A stretch of 64,000 nucleotides of DNA from Pontibacter sp. E15-1. Its GTDB lineage: Bacteria; Bacteroidota; Bacteroidia; Cytophagales; Hymenobacteraceae. Location of the stretch: positions 1 to 64,000 of the forward strand of contig NZ_JAKVIR010000015.1 of the NCBI RefSeq assembly GCF_022601975.1, read 5' to 3'. The notes beneath the pieces were generated by a model, which worked only from the letters and a program-made list of their open reading frames with translations, did not search any database and was not told the DNA's origin. Both the position numbers and the translations under genes were made by a program. This document shows positions 9,236 through 18,900 of the stretch, in pieces (position 1 is the first letter of the stretch; every line of letters starts with the position of its first letter).

Positions 9236-9845
9236 GGTTGCTTAATGCAGGTTTAAGTTTCTTCTTCCGGGCTGCAAAACGCACCGCTAGGGCAACGGGT
9301 AGGCAATGCCTTTTGCAGGCCTGGGTATGCTATTCTACTTCTTCTACGATGCAGGAAGCTGTTGCGTAGTAAATTCACATATATTGATTTTGAACTGATG
9401 CCTGGCCAGCCCACCGTGGTCGACACCACACACAAGCCACAAATACCCAGCGCGTTGCCTGCATAGGCTACCAGCCTTTCCGTGCGCTTTTCAGGCACCC
9501 GACACATCCTCGTAATCGCCCTGACTGGCAAGGCAACAGCCTCGGGCAGCATTCTGGAGCGGATTTTGCATAATCCGTTGCGCAGCCAACTAAAAAAGTA
9601 CAATACGCGGCAAGGTATACAGCGCCAACAGACGGCGTATAACCAACTCTGCGCCTGCTCTTTTGCGGAACGTTGCCACCGCATACCCCACTTCTCTTTC
9701 GCGGCAGCAAAAGGGGCGAAACTGACCGGAGAAAAACGGTTTTTTGTGCGAGGGGAAATTAAATGCGGCTAATTTGTTGCCACAAATACCATAATTATTC
9801 TCTAACTTAGCATTTCCAAAATTGTCCTATTTTCCTTCCATCACT
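9236..9845. other. Divergent control region between the PAS sensor and kaiC
   Basis: A 610-base region with no convincing gene; the open frames here are short, overlap each other and show no recognisable protein. It must hold the promoters of both the PAS sensor (minus) and the kai operon (plus). A TTTG at 9773-9776 and AT-rich DNA to 9815 are the best candidates for the kaiC promoter, but no full consensus could be fixed. Confidence 0.5.
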
Positions 9846-11357
9846 ATGCCGCATAAAATTAACTCTTTTCAACTACCCAAATCCAAAACCGGTATCCAGG
9901 GCCTCGACGACATCACAGGCGGCGGCTTCCCGACAGGAAGGCCCACGCTTGTTTGCGGAAGCGCAGGCTGCGGCAAGACCCTGATGGCAATGGAGTTCCT
10001 TATCCGGGGCATCGTGGAGTATGACGAGCCGGGTGTTTTTATGTCTTTTGAGGAAACAAAGGAAGAGTTGGCTTACAACGTGGCGTCCCTGGGCTTTGAC
10101 CTGAACCAGCTTGTGGCCGAAGGCAAGCTAAAACTGGACCATGTGCAGGTGGAGCGAAGCGAGATTGAGGAAACCGGGGAGTATGACCTGGAGGGCCTCT
10201 TCATACGCCTGGGCTACGCCATCGATACCATCGGGGCAAAACGGGTCGTGCTGGACACTATCGAAAGCCTGTTCTCCGGCCTCAGCAACCAGGCCATCCT
10301 GCGCTCTGAGATCAGGAGGCTGTTCAGGTTTCTGAAAGACAAAGGGGTAACGGCCGTGATAACCGGAGAGCGCGGAGATGGCACCCTCACCCGCCAGGGC
10401 CTTGAGGAGTATGTGTCTGACTGCGTGATCCTGCTCGACCACCGCGTGATTGACCAGGTGTCGACCCGCAGGTTGCGCATCGTAAAATACAGGGGCACGG
10501 TGCACGGCACCAACGAGTACCCGTTCCTGATCGACGAAGACGGCATCTCGGTGTTACCAGCCACTTCTTTAGAGCTGAAATACAGTGCCAGCAAGGAGAT
10601 TGTCTCGTCTGGTATACCGCAGCTTGATGAGATGCTGGGCGCCGGAGGGTTCTTTAAGGGAAGCAGCGTACTTGTTTCGGGGTTTGCGGGCACGGGCAAG
10701 ACGAGCATTGCCGCGTACTTTGCCAACCAAGCCTGCCAGGATCAAAAGCGCTGCCTGTACTTTGCCTTCGAGGAATCGCAGGCGCAGATCATCCGCAACA
10801 TGGAGTCTATAGACCTTCAGCTCGCCCCTTACGTAGAAGAAGGCCTGCTAAAAGTTCAGGCCAACAGCCCAACGGTGCATGGCCTGGAAATGCACCTGGT
10901 GGCGATGCACAAGTCGATCAAGGCGTTTAAGCCGGACGTAGTGATTGTAGACCCGATCACCAACCTGCGCACCATAGCCTCTTGCAAAGAAGTGAAGGCC
11001 ATGCTGACCCGCCTGATCTATTTCCTGAAATCAGAGGGTATAACCGCGCTGTTTGTTTCGGAGATCAAGGACTCGGATTTGCTGGACCCGGAAGACGAGG
11101 GTATCTCGTCTCTGATAGATACCTGGCTCATGGTTCGGGACATAGAGGCGAACGGCGAACGCAACCGCGGCCTGTATGTGCTTAAATCCAGAGGCATGCA
11201 CAACTCCAACAAGGTGCGGGAGTTTATCATAGACGACAACGGACTTCGCCTCATTGACGTCGACACGGACAGGGCGGGCAACATCCTGATTGGCTCAGCG
11301 CGCGAATCAAACCAAAACGGCAAGCACGCTGTTGGGGCTAAAACTATCAACCAATAA
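9846..11357 (+). CDS. kaiC: KaiC family clock ATPase
   Basis: A 503-residue double-RecA protein of the KaiC type. The CI half has Walker A GSAGCGKT (residues 38-45), catalytic Glu69/Glu70 (SFEE), and the [11 protein letters not shown] and [10 protein letters not shown] motifs; the CII half has Walker A GFAGTGKT (279-286), Glu309/Glu310 (FEE) and the phosphorylation segment GISSLIDT. Ser421 and Ser422 sit where Synechococcus KaiC has Ser431 and Thr432, and Glu416 sits where Thr426 is. KaiC hexamers autophosphorylate and hydrolyse ATP. The C-terminal tail is short and lacks the KaiA-binding peptide, in line with no kaiA in the window. It heads an operon with two kaiB genes and a histidine kinase. 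ATG 9846 is preferred to a TTG at 9822. Confidence 0.96.
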   Translation: MPHKINSFQLPKSKTGIQGLDDITGGGFPTGRPTLVCGSAGCGKTLMAMEFLIRGIVEYDEPGVFMSFEETKEELAYNVASLGFDLNQLVAEGKLKLDHVQVERSEIEETGEYDLEGLFIRLGYAIDTIGAKRVVLDTIESLFSGLSNQAILRSEIRRLFRFLKDKGVTAVITGERGDGTLTRQGLEEYVSDCVILLDHRVIDQVSTRRLRIVKYRGTVHGTNEYPFLIDEDGISVLPATSLELKYSASKEIVSSGIPQLDEMLGAGGFFKGSSVLVSGFAGTGKTSIAAYFANQACQDQKRCLYFAFEESQAQIIRNMESIDLQLAPYVEEGLLKVQANSPTVHGLEMHLVAMHKSIKAFKPDVVIVDPITNLRTIASCKEVKAMLTRLIYFLKSEGITALFVSEIKDSDLLDPEDEGISSLIDTWLMVRDIEANGERNRGLYVLKSRGMHNSNKVREFIIDDNGLRLIDVDTDRAGNILIGSARESNQNGKHAVGAKTINQ

Positions 11358-11376
11358 GTTCAAACCTATACTAGAA

Positions 11377-11673
11377 ATGACTGAAGATACAGAGGAGTTT
11401 TTTGAACTGAGGTTGTATGTGGCAGGCCAGACGCAAAAATCTATGGCTGCTATAGCTAACCTCAAAAAGTACTGCGAGGAGCACCTGAATGGCAAATACA
11501 AGATCGAGGTGATTGATCTGCTGAAACATCCGGAATTGGCTGAGAGCGACCAGATTGTCGCCATCCCGACTTTGGTGAAAAAGGTGCCGCTTCCTGTGAG
11601 AAAAATTATTGGAGACCTGTCTAACAAAGAGAAAGTGCTGGTGGGCCTGGATATTAGAATAATGCATGCATGA
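11377..11673 (+). CDS. kaiB: KaiB family protein, first copy
   Basis: A 98-residue thioredoxin-like KaiB homologue. Matching motifs are [11 protein letters not shown] at the first strand, the NLKKYCEEH helix, [16 protein letters not shown], the cis-proline segment [21 protein letters not shown], and the C-terminal EKVLVGLD, which holds the Gly and Asp linked to fold switching in cyanobacterial KaiB. KaiB binds the KaiC CI ring and drives its dephosphorylated phase. It lies 19 bases after kaiC and overlaps the second kaiB by four bases. Compared with cyanobacterial KaiB, the NTPNSVRA helix start reads QTQKSMAA, so an otherwise common arginine is missing here but kept in the second copy. Confidence 0.95.
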   Translation: MTEDTEEFFELRLYVAGQTQKSMAAIANLKKYCEEHLNGKYKIEVIDLLKHPELAESDQIVAIPTLVKKVPLPVRKIIGDLSNKEKVLVGLDIRIMHA

Positions 11674-12002
11674 GTGATGGAATAGAAGATATTGATGAGT
11701 GGCTAAATATACCTGCCCCAACTAACGAGAAGTATATATTACGCTTATACATTACCGGCATGACGCCTAACTCCAGGAGAGCCGTTGCAAACTTAAAGAC
11801 TATTTGTGAAGAGCACTTGAGCGGGAGGTATGAATTGAAGGTAATCGATATCTTTCAGGAACCCACGCTGGCGGAGGGAGAGCAGATTATTGCCGCCCCC
11901 ACGCTCATCAAACAGCTGCCTTCCCCGCTAAGGAGATTGATCGGCGACATGTCTAACACTGAAAAAGTGCTGTTAGGCCTTGATCTGCACAAAAAAGAAT
12001 AA
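11670..12002 (+). CDS. kaiB: KaiB family protein, second copy
   Basis: A 110-residue KaiB homologue translated from an ATGA overlap with the first copy, so the two are probably translationally coupled. It keeps [54 protein letters not shown] and EKVLLGLD. It is closer to cyanobacterial KaiB over the TPNSxRA segment than the first copy is, and has an extra N-terminal stretch of about 18 residues ([20 protein letters not shown]) rich in acidic residues. Two unlike KaiB proteins in one operon suggest different roles: one could bind KaiC and the other a partner such as the histidine kinase. That division of labour is inference. Confidence 0.95.
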   Translation: MSDGIEDIDEWLNIPAPTNEKYILRLYITGMTPNSRRAVANLKTICEEHLSGRYELKVIDIFQEPTLAEGEQIIAAPTLIKQLPSPLRRLIGDMSNTEKVLLGLDLHKKE

Positions 12003-12027
12003 ATTGAACTTAGACAGTTGATCTGGA

Positions 12028-13329
12028 TTGATAATTTTGAGCACCCATTCGGAAAATAAATCCATTGAAGCGCTTCGGCATGAGATAAACGAGCTACACT
12101 ACAAACTACAGGTAGCCGAGGACACCATTGAGGCTATACGCACCGGGGCAGTGGATGCCCTGGCCGTGCAGGACAATGGGGTAACCAAGATTTTCACTCT
12201 CGAAGGTGCTGAGCAAACCTACAGGGTGCTGGTGGAGAACATGAGCGAAGGCGCTGTTACCCTGAACCAAGATGGGCTTATTCTCTACAGCAACTCTCAG
12301 TTTGCCAAGCTTATCAATTTGCCCCTGAGCGAGGTAATCGGCTCCTCGTTTGATCGCTTTGTTTCCCCGGAGTACGAAGCGCAGTTCCGGAGAATGTTTC
12401 TGCGCGGCTGGACACAGCAAGTCAGCAGTGAGTGTATCGTGCAACCCGACAACTCCGATGCGCTGCACGTTTACATTTCCCTGACCACCATTGCCGATAA
12501 GGACGAGGAAGTACTGGGGATGATCGTGACCAACCTGTCTGAGCAAAAAGAGCTTGAGAAACTCACCCAGACCCAGGAAGAGCTGTCACGGAAAAACGAG
12601 GAGCTGATTAAAATCAACGATGACCTGGACACGTTTGTATACACTGCCTCCCACGACTTAAAAAACCCTATCCTGAATATTGAAGGTTTGGTGGCCGTGC
12701 TGGATGAGATTCTGGAAAACAACGCTACGGAAGAGGTAAAGGTGGTCCTGAAGCTGATCAACAACTCGGTGGCCCGTTTCAAAACCACCATCCTGGACCT
12801 GACCGAGATCTCGAAGGTGCAGAAAGGGGTAACGGCTCCTGTGGAATCGGTAAACTGCCACCAAACGATTCAGGAAGTGCTGGCCGAACTGCAGCAGATG
12901 ATCACGGCGGCGCACGCCGAGGTAAGCCTGGACATTGGGATTTGCCCGGAGTTTCAGTTCTCGCGGAAAAACTTTCAAAGCATCGTCTACAACCTGCTAA
13001 GCAATGCCATTAAGTACCGCGCCCCCGACAGGAGACTGATGGTGCACGTGAAGATGGAGAAGTTGGAGGAGTATATTTTGCTGCGCGTGCAGGACAACGG
13101 CCTCGGGATTGACCTGAAGCATGAGGCGAAGCTTTTTTCTATGTTTGAGCGCCTGCACAATCATGTCGAGGGAAGCGGCGTCGGGCTATACATCGTCAAG
13201 CGGATTATCGACAATGCGGGCGGGAAAATAACGGTGGAAAGCGAGGTGGGCAAAGGCTCTACGTTTAGCATCTACTTTAAAAGGCCGCAAGCACCTAAGA
13301 TAGTCCCTGGCACCCTTCATACCGCTTAA
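12028..13329 (+). CDS. PAS histidine kinase of the kai operon
   Basis: A soluble histidine kinase of about 433 residues with no membrane segment. An N-terminal coiled coil (EALRHEINELHYKLQ, then AEDTIEAIRTGAVDALAV) leads to one PAS domain (about 65-180), a second coil, a HisKA domain with His209 (TASHDLKNP), and an HATPase domain with NLLSNAIKY, DNGLGID and GSGVGLYIVKRII. It is the last gene of the kaiC-kaiB-kaiB operon, 25 bases after the second kaiB, and is the likely output of the KaiC/KaiB state, as SasA is in cyanobacteria, although it lacks the KaiB-like sensor domain of SasA. There is no cognate response regulator in the window. No ATG is available near the start; TTG at 12028 or 12037 is used, since a stop lies just upstream in frame. 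Confidence 0.92.
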   Translation: MIILSTHSENKSIEALRHEINELHYKLQVAEDTIEAIRTGAVDALAVQDNGVTKIFTLEGAEQTYRVLVENMSEGAVTLNQDGLILYSNSQFAKLINLPLSEVIGSSFDRFVSPEYEAQFRRMFLRGWTQQVSSECIVQPDNSDALHVYISLTTIADKDEEVLGMIVTNLSEQKELEKLTQTQEELSRKNEELIKINDDLDTFVYTASHDLKNPILNIEGLVAVLDEILENNATEEVKVVLKLINNSVARFKTTILDLTEISKVQKGVTAPVESVNCHQTIQEVLAELQQMITAAHAEVSLDIGICPEFQFSRKNFQSIVYNLLSNAIKYRAPDRRLMVHVKMEKLEEYILLRVQDNGLGIDLKHEAKLFSMFERLHNHVEGSGVGLYIVKRIIDNAGGKITVESEVGKGSTFSIYFKRPQAPKIVPGTLHTA

Positions 13330-13838
13330 ACTTCCAAGAGCTGCCTGCCGCATACACCTAAATGCTGTAGCCAGAGGGTATAATATCACTAGCAATTGAT
13401 TAGCACGCATAACACTCGCATATAAGCAAGTGAAATACCCCTCTTGGGGGCAAGAACCATCTTGGGAGCAGGGCCGTGTGCTCTACCAAACTATCCCCTT
13501 GAGGACAAGCAAGAACAGCAGTTTGCCGCTTGCGAGCGGAGCTCAATAGGAGTGTAAAAGCCGAAGCTATTTTGCCAAAAATCAACCTCTTAGAATTATA
13601 TTCTCTATTGTAAACACCCCTCTAGCTCCCCTCAAGGGGAGAATCTGCTAGAATAAAATAGTCCTGCTTTTGGGTAGGGCGGGTTATTCTTTCGTTACTT
13701 CTGAATGAGCCAGCCTAAAGCGCAGAATAACCCACCCCTGCCCCTCCCAAGAGGGGAATTGCACTACTTGAAAGGCAAGGCTGTGTGCACTCATCAATTG
13801 ATATTGGTATAATCCGAAAGAACGGATAGTATAAAAAA
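13330..13838. repeat. Intergenic repeat-rich region
   Basis: About 500 bases with no gene. It holds several copies of a dispersed C/G-block repeat. One copy at 13614-13649 centres on CCCCTCAAGGGG and is about 94 percent identical to 30751-30786. Related blocks lie at 13438-13452, 13494-13505 and 13735-13757. Around 13672-13743 an inverted repeat pairs GGGCGGGTTATTCT with AGAATAACCCACCC. These look like decayed miniature elements rather than regulatory sites of the kai operon. Confidence 0.6.
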
Positions 13839-13877
13839 CAAAAAGGCCTGCAAATCAATGACTTGCAGGCCTTTTTG
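13839..13877 (-). terminator. Strong hairpin terminator of the tmRNA gene
   Basis: A perfect 15-bp stem, CAAAAAGGCCTGCAA at 13839-13853 and its complement at 13863-13877, with a 9-nt loop. The stem starts and ends in A/T runs, so it can end transcription from either side. It lies 12 bases past the tmRNA 3' end. Confidence 0.85.
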
Positions 13878-13889
13878 TTTTAAAACTAG

Positions 13890-14257
13890 TGGAGTAGCAG
13901 GGATTCGAACCCTGGTCCAGACAAGGAAACCGTCGTGCCTTCTACATGCTTAGGCTTATTCGGATTGTCGGGAGCTTGCAAGTATAAGCCAGGCTTATGC
14001 GCACTCCTTATATGCTTTAGTTTCGCCTGTGCATCACATCGCTACACAGACTAGTAAAACGAGTCGAAGCCCCGTATGTGCAGGCAGTTTCACGAAACCT
14101 GCACGAGACTATGGCAATTGCTTAGTACCTAGACTAGGCAGCCATGGCGTAATTAGATTCGCCAGTTATTGTTCGAACGAATTTTTGACAGGTGGTACGT
14201 TCATCACCCGGCATGCTTACACGCAATCTGCGCAAGCTGTCAATTCCAGTCTACCCC
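13890..14257 (-). ncRNA. ssrA: Transfer-messenger RNA (tmRNA)
   Basis: A 368-nt tmRNA on the minus strand, which rescues stalled ribosomes and tags their products for degradation. The 5' end GGGGTAG (14257-14251) pairs with the 3' CTACTCC (13897-13891) to form the acceptor stem, with one G-U pair. The T-arm reads CAGGGTTCGAATCCCTG. The tag reading frame ends GESNYAMAA followed by TAG, near 14143-14172, very like the GETNYALAA tag of Bacteroides. CCA is not encoded and would be added after processing. Pseudoknot regions were not resolved by hand. The gene is flanked by the terminator at 13839-13877 and a TACATTTG promoter element upstream. Confidence 0.93.
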
Positions 14258-14304
14258 ATAAGTAAAAGAACGTCTTCGGCTGGTATGCTCCAAGAAGTAT
14301 GCCA

Positions 14305-14312
14305 CAAATGTA
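14305..14312 (-). promoter_or_regulatory. -7 promoter element of tmRNA
   Basis: On the minus strand this reads TACATTTG, an exact TAnnTTTG element, about 48 bases before the mature 5' end of the tmRNA. That fits a precursor trimmed by RNase P. A matching TTTG element at the expected -33 spacing was not found. Confidence 0.5.
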
Positions 14313-14545
14313 GCGCTTTTTGCGCGAACTCCCCTGCTTTCGCCTGCATTTAAAACAGCGTTTCACGGAACAAGGTTTCATCTTTCTCCCGCTAATTGCA
14401 TTGCCGCCCAAGCCGCCTGCACCGTCGCCTCAAGCTGACATCATACCTAAAGCGCTGATCCATTAACCATTACCATAGCACCACGTTAACAAGTGTGGCG
14501 AACGAAAGAGGGGTTGTGATTTCTATACTTCCAGATCCTCGGCAC

Positions 14546-15667
14546 ATGAAAAACAAAGGACTACAACAGCAGGTAACTGACCTTTTGGCAACAGCAGATG
14601 TACACGTGAACGGCCCCAACCCCTGGGACCTGCAGATACATGACAACCGGTTTTACAAACGCGTGCTCAGCGAGGGCACACTCGGGCTGGGTGAGTCGTA
14701 CATGGACGGCTGGTGGGACTGCGACAGCATCGACGGTTTTGCCTTTCGGGTAATTCGGGCGGACCTTTACAAGCAGGCCCGGTTTGGCTGGAGAACGGTG
14801 CTGCAGATGCTGCTGGCAAAGGTATGGAACATGCAGAAAAAGGGTATGGCCACCCGAAATGTGCAGCGCCACTACGACATCGGCAACAAGCTATACCAAC
14901 TGATGCTCGACAAGCGTATGGCCTACAGCTGTGGCTACTGGAAAGGGGCCGACAACCTGGACATGGCCCAGGAAAACAAGCTCGACCTGATATGCCGGAA
15001 AATAGGCTTGCAGGCTGGCCAGCGGGTACTCGACATTGGCTGTGGCTGGGGAAGCTTCGCGAAGTTTGCCGCCGAACGGTATGGCGCAACGGTGGTGGGC
15101 GTAACGGTATCGCGGGAGCAGGTGGAACTGGGCAGGAAGCTGTGCCAGGGCTTGCCCGTGGAAATCAGGATGCAGGATTACCGCGACGTGAACGAGCAGT
15201 TTGACCATGTGGTGTCGGTGGGTATGGTGGAGCACGTGGGCTACCGCAACCACCGCGCGTTTATGAAAACCGCCGCCCGCTGCCTCAAACCCGACGGGCT
15301 GTTTCTGCTGCATACCATCGGGCATCCCTTTTCCAAAACATCCGCCGACCCCTTCACCGACACTTACATCTTCCCGAACTGCCTTATCCCGTCTCTTAAA
15401 CAGCTTGGTGCCGCCATGGAGCACCTTTTCGTGCTCGAAGACCTGCACAATTTCGGCCCTTACTACGATCCCACGCTCATGGCCTGGTATGAGAATTTTA
15501 ACCGGCACTGGGATGAGCTGAAGGATGGGTATGATGAGCGCTTTTACCGGATGTGGCGGTATTACCTGCTGTCCAGCGCCGGCTCGTTCCGTGCCCGTAA
15601 CAATCAGCTCTGGCAGCTGGTACTCTCCAGGAAAGGCATCCTGGGGGGGTATGAGGCGGTGCGGTAA
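14546..15667 (+). CDS. cfa: Cyclopropane-fatty-acyl-phospholipid synthase
   Basis: A 373-residue cytosolic, membrane-associated enzyme that adds a methylene group from S-adenosylmethionine to unsaturated phospholipid chains. It matches E. coli Cfa along its length: LSEGTLGLGESYMDGWWDCD near the N-terminus, HYDIGNKLYQLMLD, the SAM-binding VLDIGCGWGSFAKFAAE, the bicarbonate-site region SVGMVEHVG, and the C-terminal LMAWYENF and FRARNNQLWQLV. ATG 14546 (MKNKGLQQQ) is preferred; a GTG at 14495 would add 17 residues with no family match. It ends before a strong terminator. Cyclopropane lipids usually increase under stress or in stationary phase. No operon partner is seen. Confidence 0.93.
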   Translation: MKNKGLQQQVTDLLATADVHVNGPNPWDLQIHDNRFYKRVLSEGTLGLGESYMDGWWDCDSIDGFAFRVIRADLYKQARFGWRTVLQMLLAKVWNMQKKGMATRNVQRHYDIGNKLYQLMLDKRMAYSCGYWKGADNLDMAQENKLDLICRKIGLQAGQRVLDIGCGWGSFAKFAAERYGATVVGVTVSREQVELGRKLCQGLPVEIRMQDYRDVNEQFDHVVSVGMVEHVGYRNHRAFMKTAARCLKPDGLFLLHTIGHPFSKTSADPFTDTYIFPNCLIPSLKQLGAAMEHLFVLEDLHNFGPYYDPTLMAWYENFNRHWDELKDGYDERFYRMWRYYLLSSAGSFRARNNQLWQLVLSRKGILGGYEAVR

Positions 15668-15697
15668 GCAGTTTGCCCAGCAACATGTTTGGAAAAC

Positions 15698-15729
15698 AAA
15701 AAGGGCACGACTGAAGCCGTGCCCTTTTT
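15698..15729 (+). terminator. Intrinsic terminator after cfa
   Basis: A 12-bp perfect stem, AAAAAGGGCACG at 15698-15709 and CGTGCCCTTTTT at 15718-15729, with an 8-nt loop and a T-run at the end. It sits 30 bases after the cfa stop codon. Confidence 0.88.
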
Positions 15730-15915
15730 ACTGATTATGTGGTGGTATAGTGGGGTATGCTTTAAAAGCTGTCGCTCAAGCAACGAGCTGTCCTCTGCAT
15801 GAGGGCTATTCTTCGCGCAACAGGATTACTATTGCTCTCAAAAAACTCCGCGTCAAAATCATCATCACATCCATGTGCTCACGCTGACAAAATTTAAAAA
15901 TCACTCCCCTTCACT

Positions 15916-18900
15916 TTACTTTACCAAAAGCATGGTGCCAGACTTCATGGTGCCGCCGTTTACAAGTCGGTAGATGTAGAGGCCAGCCTGCTTGTTGGCT
16001 GCTTTGAACGTCTTGGTATACGTCACTCCCTTTTCGGCAGTGCCATCAAACAGCGTGGCAACCTCACGTCCGGTCACGTCATACACCTTCAGCAACGCGT
16101 GGCCGCTTTCTTTTGCCGTGAAACGGATGTTTGTGCTCTCGGAGAACGGGTTCGGATAGCTGCTCACCAGGTTTTCATCCAGGCTTGACGCTCCTTCCGC
16201 GGCTACCGCAGTTGCCACTGTGCTTACGCTCATGCTGCAGTCACCCAGCTTGCCGCCAGCGTTCTTCAGCAACTTGGCCACCGCTTTCGGGTCTACGCAG
16301 TTGTTCTCGCCATCCACGCATACCATCACCTTGGTGTTCTTCGATCCGCAGCGCACGTCTACCACCTTGATGGTAACCGTGGCAGATCGGGTACACTGAT
16401 CACCGTTCACGGCGGTCACGGAGAGGGTATACGTTCCGGCACTCTTCGGCGCGAACACCGCGCTAGCCTTGTCGGTATTGCTCAGTCCTGCAACAGGGGC
16501 CCAGGTATAGGTAAAGGTAGGGTCGCCGCTTGCAGTCAGGGTAACGCTCTGCGGGCCATACCCGATGTAGACTGTCTTGGCATCGCCGCCGGTAAACTCA
16601 TTGGAAGACGGTGTCACGGCAATCACAGGCGCGTCGCAGGCGTATACAGGCGGCAGGTCAAAGGCCTCAACCTGATCTAATCTGCTGCCGCTGGAGCCCT
16701 GGCTGGCGCTGAAGCCGAGGCCGCGCTTAGCGAATACTCTCCAGATCAGCTCCTGGTTTGCCCCACCGTTGTTCAGTTTGTCGGCAGCCAGTATCGCATC
16801 ACGGCCATCCACGAAACCAGGTCGGCATGGCTGCATTTTCAGCCCGTCCATCACCAGTTGCATCGCCATGTTGTTGCCTCCTTTGCCATAGTACAGGTCC
16901 GCATCGTAGCCATACTTGTCCACCATCGCCCAGGTCATGTCCCATAGCATGGTTGCCCACACAAAGCCTACCCCGTGCGGAGCGGCAAGGGCCGGGTTGT
17001 TTGTGGTGCCATAGGTATAGTTGTTCACGCCGAAGTCGGTGCTGTACGGGGCAGGTCGGATGCCCTTGCCCGTTACGGCCTGGCCAGACGCGTACGTTCC
17101 GATTCCTCTTGGTTTCACGCTGCTGTCGCCTTGGCGCATGGTCATCATCAGTCCGATCCAGTCGCTCCAGCCCTCTCCCATCTGCTCCGCGTTGGCAAGG
17201 CAGTTGGTAACAAGCGCTCCACCTGTCAGGCGGTTAGAGATACCGTGGCCATACTCGTGGGCGATGATGCCGTTGTCGAAATCACCGTCGAACTCGGGGC
17301 CGGAGCCATCGTTCTTCAGCGCAATCCTTACCTCCACAGACGCAGTGAGCAGGTCCTGCACCGTTTTGCCGTCGGCCTGGCTGATCATCACGGCCGGAAT
17401 GGCTATGGCTGGCTCAGCCTGCGTGGGCGTACCGCCCATAATACTCGGCCCACCGGCCACATTGTTGATTACTACCACAGCAATGGCGCCGGCTTTCTGG
17501 GCATTCTGCACTTTGTCGGCAAAGCCGCAGGAGCCTCTGTAGATAACCGCGATGTTGCCGCCAAGGGCCGCAGTATTGATAATCTCTGAACAGCCTTCGT
17601 TGGCGTTGCCGGTGGCGGCCTCTACCACTACCAGCTTGCCGGTAAGGGGCGTTGGCGTGAGCGGCTTGCTGAACGTACCCTCCAGCGCCGGATAGCTGCC
17701 CGCTACGTTAGAGGGAGTGGTTATTTTGAACATGTCGGCATCCGGGATGCCGCTCCACAGGTACATCTGCATTCTCGGGTAAAACCCGTCACGCGGGGTG
17801 GAGAAGTTGGCGTTGTTGCGGGTGGCCGCAATGTTTCTGCTGTCCTGCGACTCGGCCATAACCGGGTCGCTCTGCAAGCCGCCCTTCCCGAAGTTGTCGT
17901 ACTGGAAGTTGCCGCTGGTCTCGTCGAAGCCATACTGGTACCACACGTCATGGATCACGTTGCTCACGTAGAACAGGTTAGCCGTGGCAGCGTCGGTATA
18001 CGTTGCCGGCTGCTGGGTAAAGTCAACCGGGAAGTCGAAGTTCAGCGCTGCGCCACCGTCCGGGCTGTAGTTGGTCGTGAAGTTGTTGTTGTTATTGGGG
18101 TCCTCATACGCAAACACGTTGTTGCCGCGTGTTCTGGTCTCGTTCCCGAATGGGGTATAATGCCATCCGTTTGGCGAGGCGTTCTGGTCGGCGGCAGATG
18201 TGCTGACCAGAGTGCGCGGACCGTGCTTCGGGCTCTCCAACGGCAGGGCAAACACGCTATAGGCATTGGAAACATCCGAGGCTGCCGCCGCTGGCTGCAT
18301 GTTCGCTATGTATGGCGACACGGCGGTATGGCTGTGGCTGTTGTGCAGCGCCTGGCCGCCGGGGCCGTCGTTGTCAAACTGGCATTGTGTTACCATGTTG
18401 TCTTTGTCCAGCACCTTGCCGGTGTTGGCGTCAAGGCGCAGGTTCCACCAGTTTTGGGCATCCAACTCATATATGGAAACCTCCCAGGCCAGCACCAGGC
18501 TGCCGTCTTCCATTGGCTGGTACACCAGCCTGGCCGGAATCGGCTCCAGCGAAATGCCTCCCGTAGAGAACAGCACCTCTTTGTCTCTGCCCTTGCCCCG
18601 CTCCTTTACCGTGAGCGCTTCTTTGATAGAGATGTTCAGGTAGCGGGTCGCTGCCGCCACGGCTGCCTCGGCGTCCAGCCCGGCCTCCTTGCCTTTCACT
18701 TTTTTGCTCACGCCTTTGTGCAGGCCATTTCCCATGGTCAGGACGTGGTCTGTTTTATCAAGGCTGATGTTGGTGATGGCACCATGGATTTCGATGCCTT
18801 GGTAAAGCTGCTTCATGTATACATGCTTTACACCCGTCTTCTTACTCACAGACTCACTGCTTAGCTCGATGTCGGCAATATCCTCGTCTGTGAGGTCAAG

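Noticed and set aside
9253-9772. Three overlapping open frames of 80-143 residues between the PAS sensor and kaiC
   Set aside because: They overlap each other on both strands, show no domain, and cover a region that should hold two divergent promoters.
13330-13838. Possible CRISPR array from repeated blocks
   Set aside because: The repeats are irregular in length, spacing and direction, with no unique spacers of constant size and no cas genes nearby.
13890-14257. A tRNA gene at the TTCGAA-containing arm
   Set aside because: The T-arm belongs to the tmRNA: the acceptor stem pairs with a segment 360 bases away and a tag reading frame lies between. No separate tRNA genes were found in the window.
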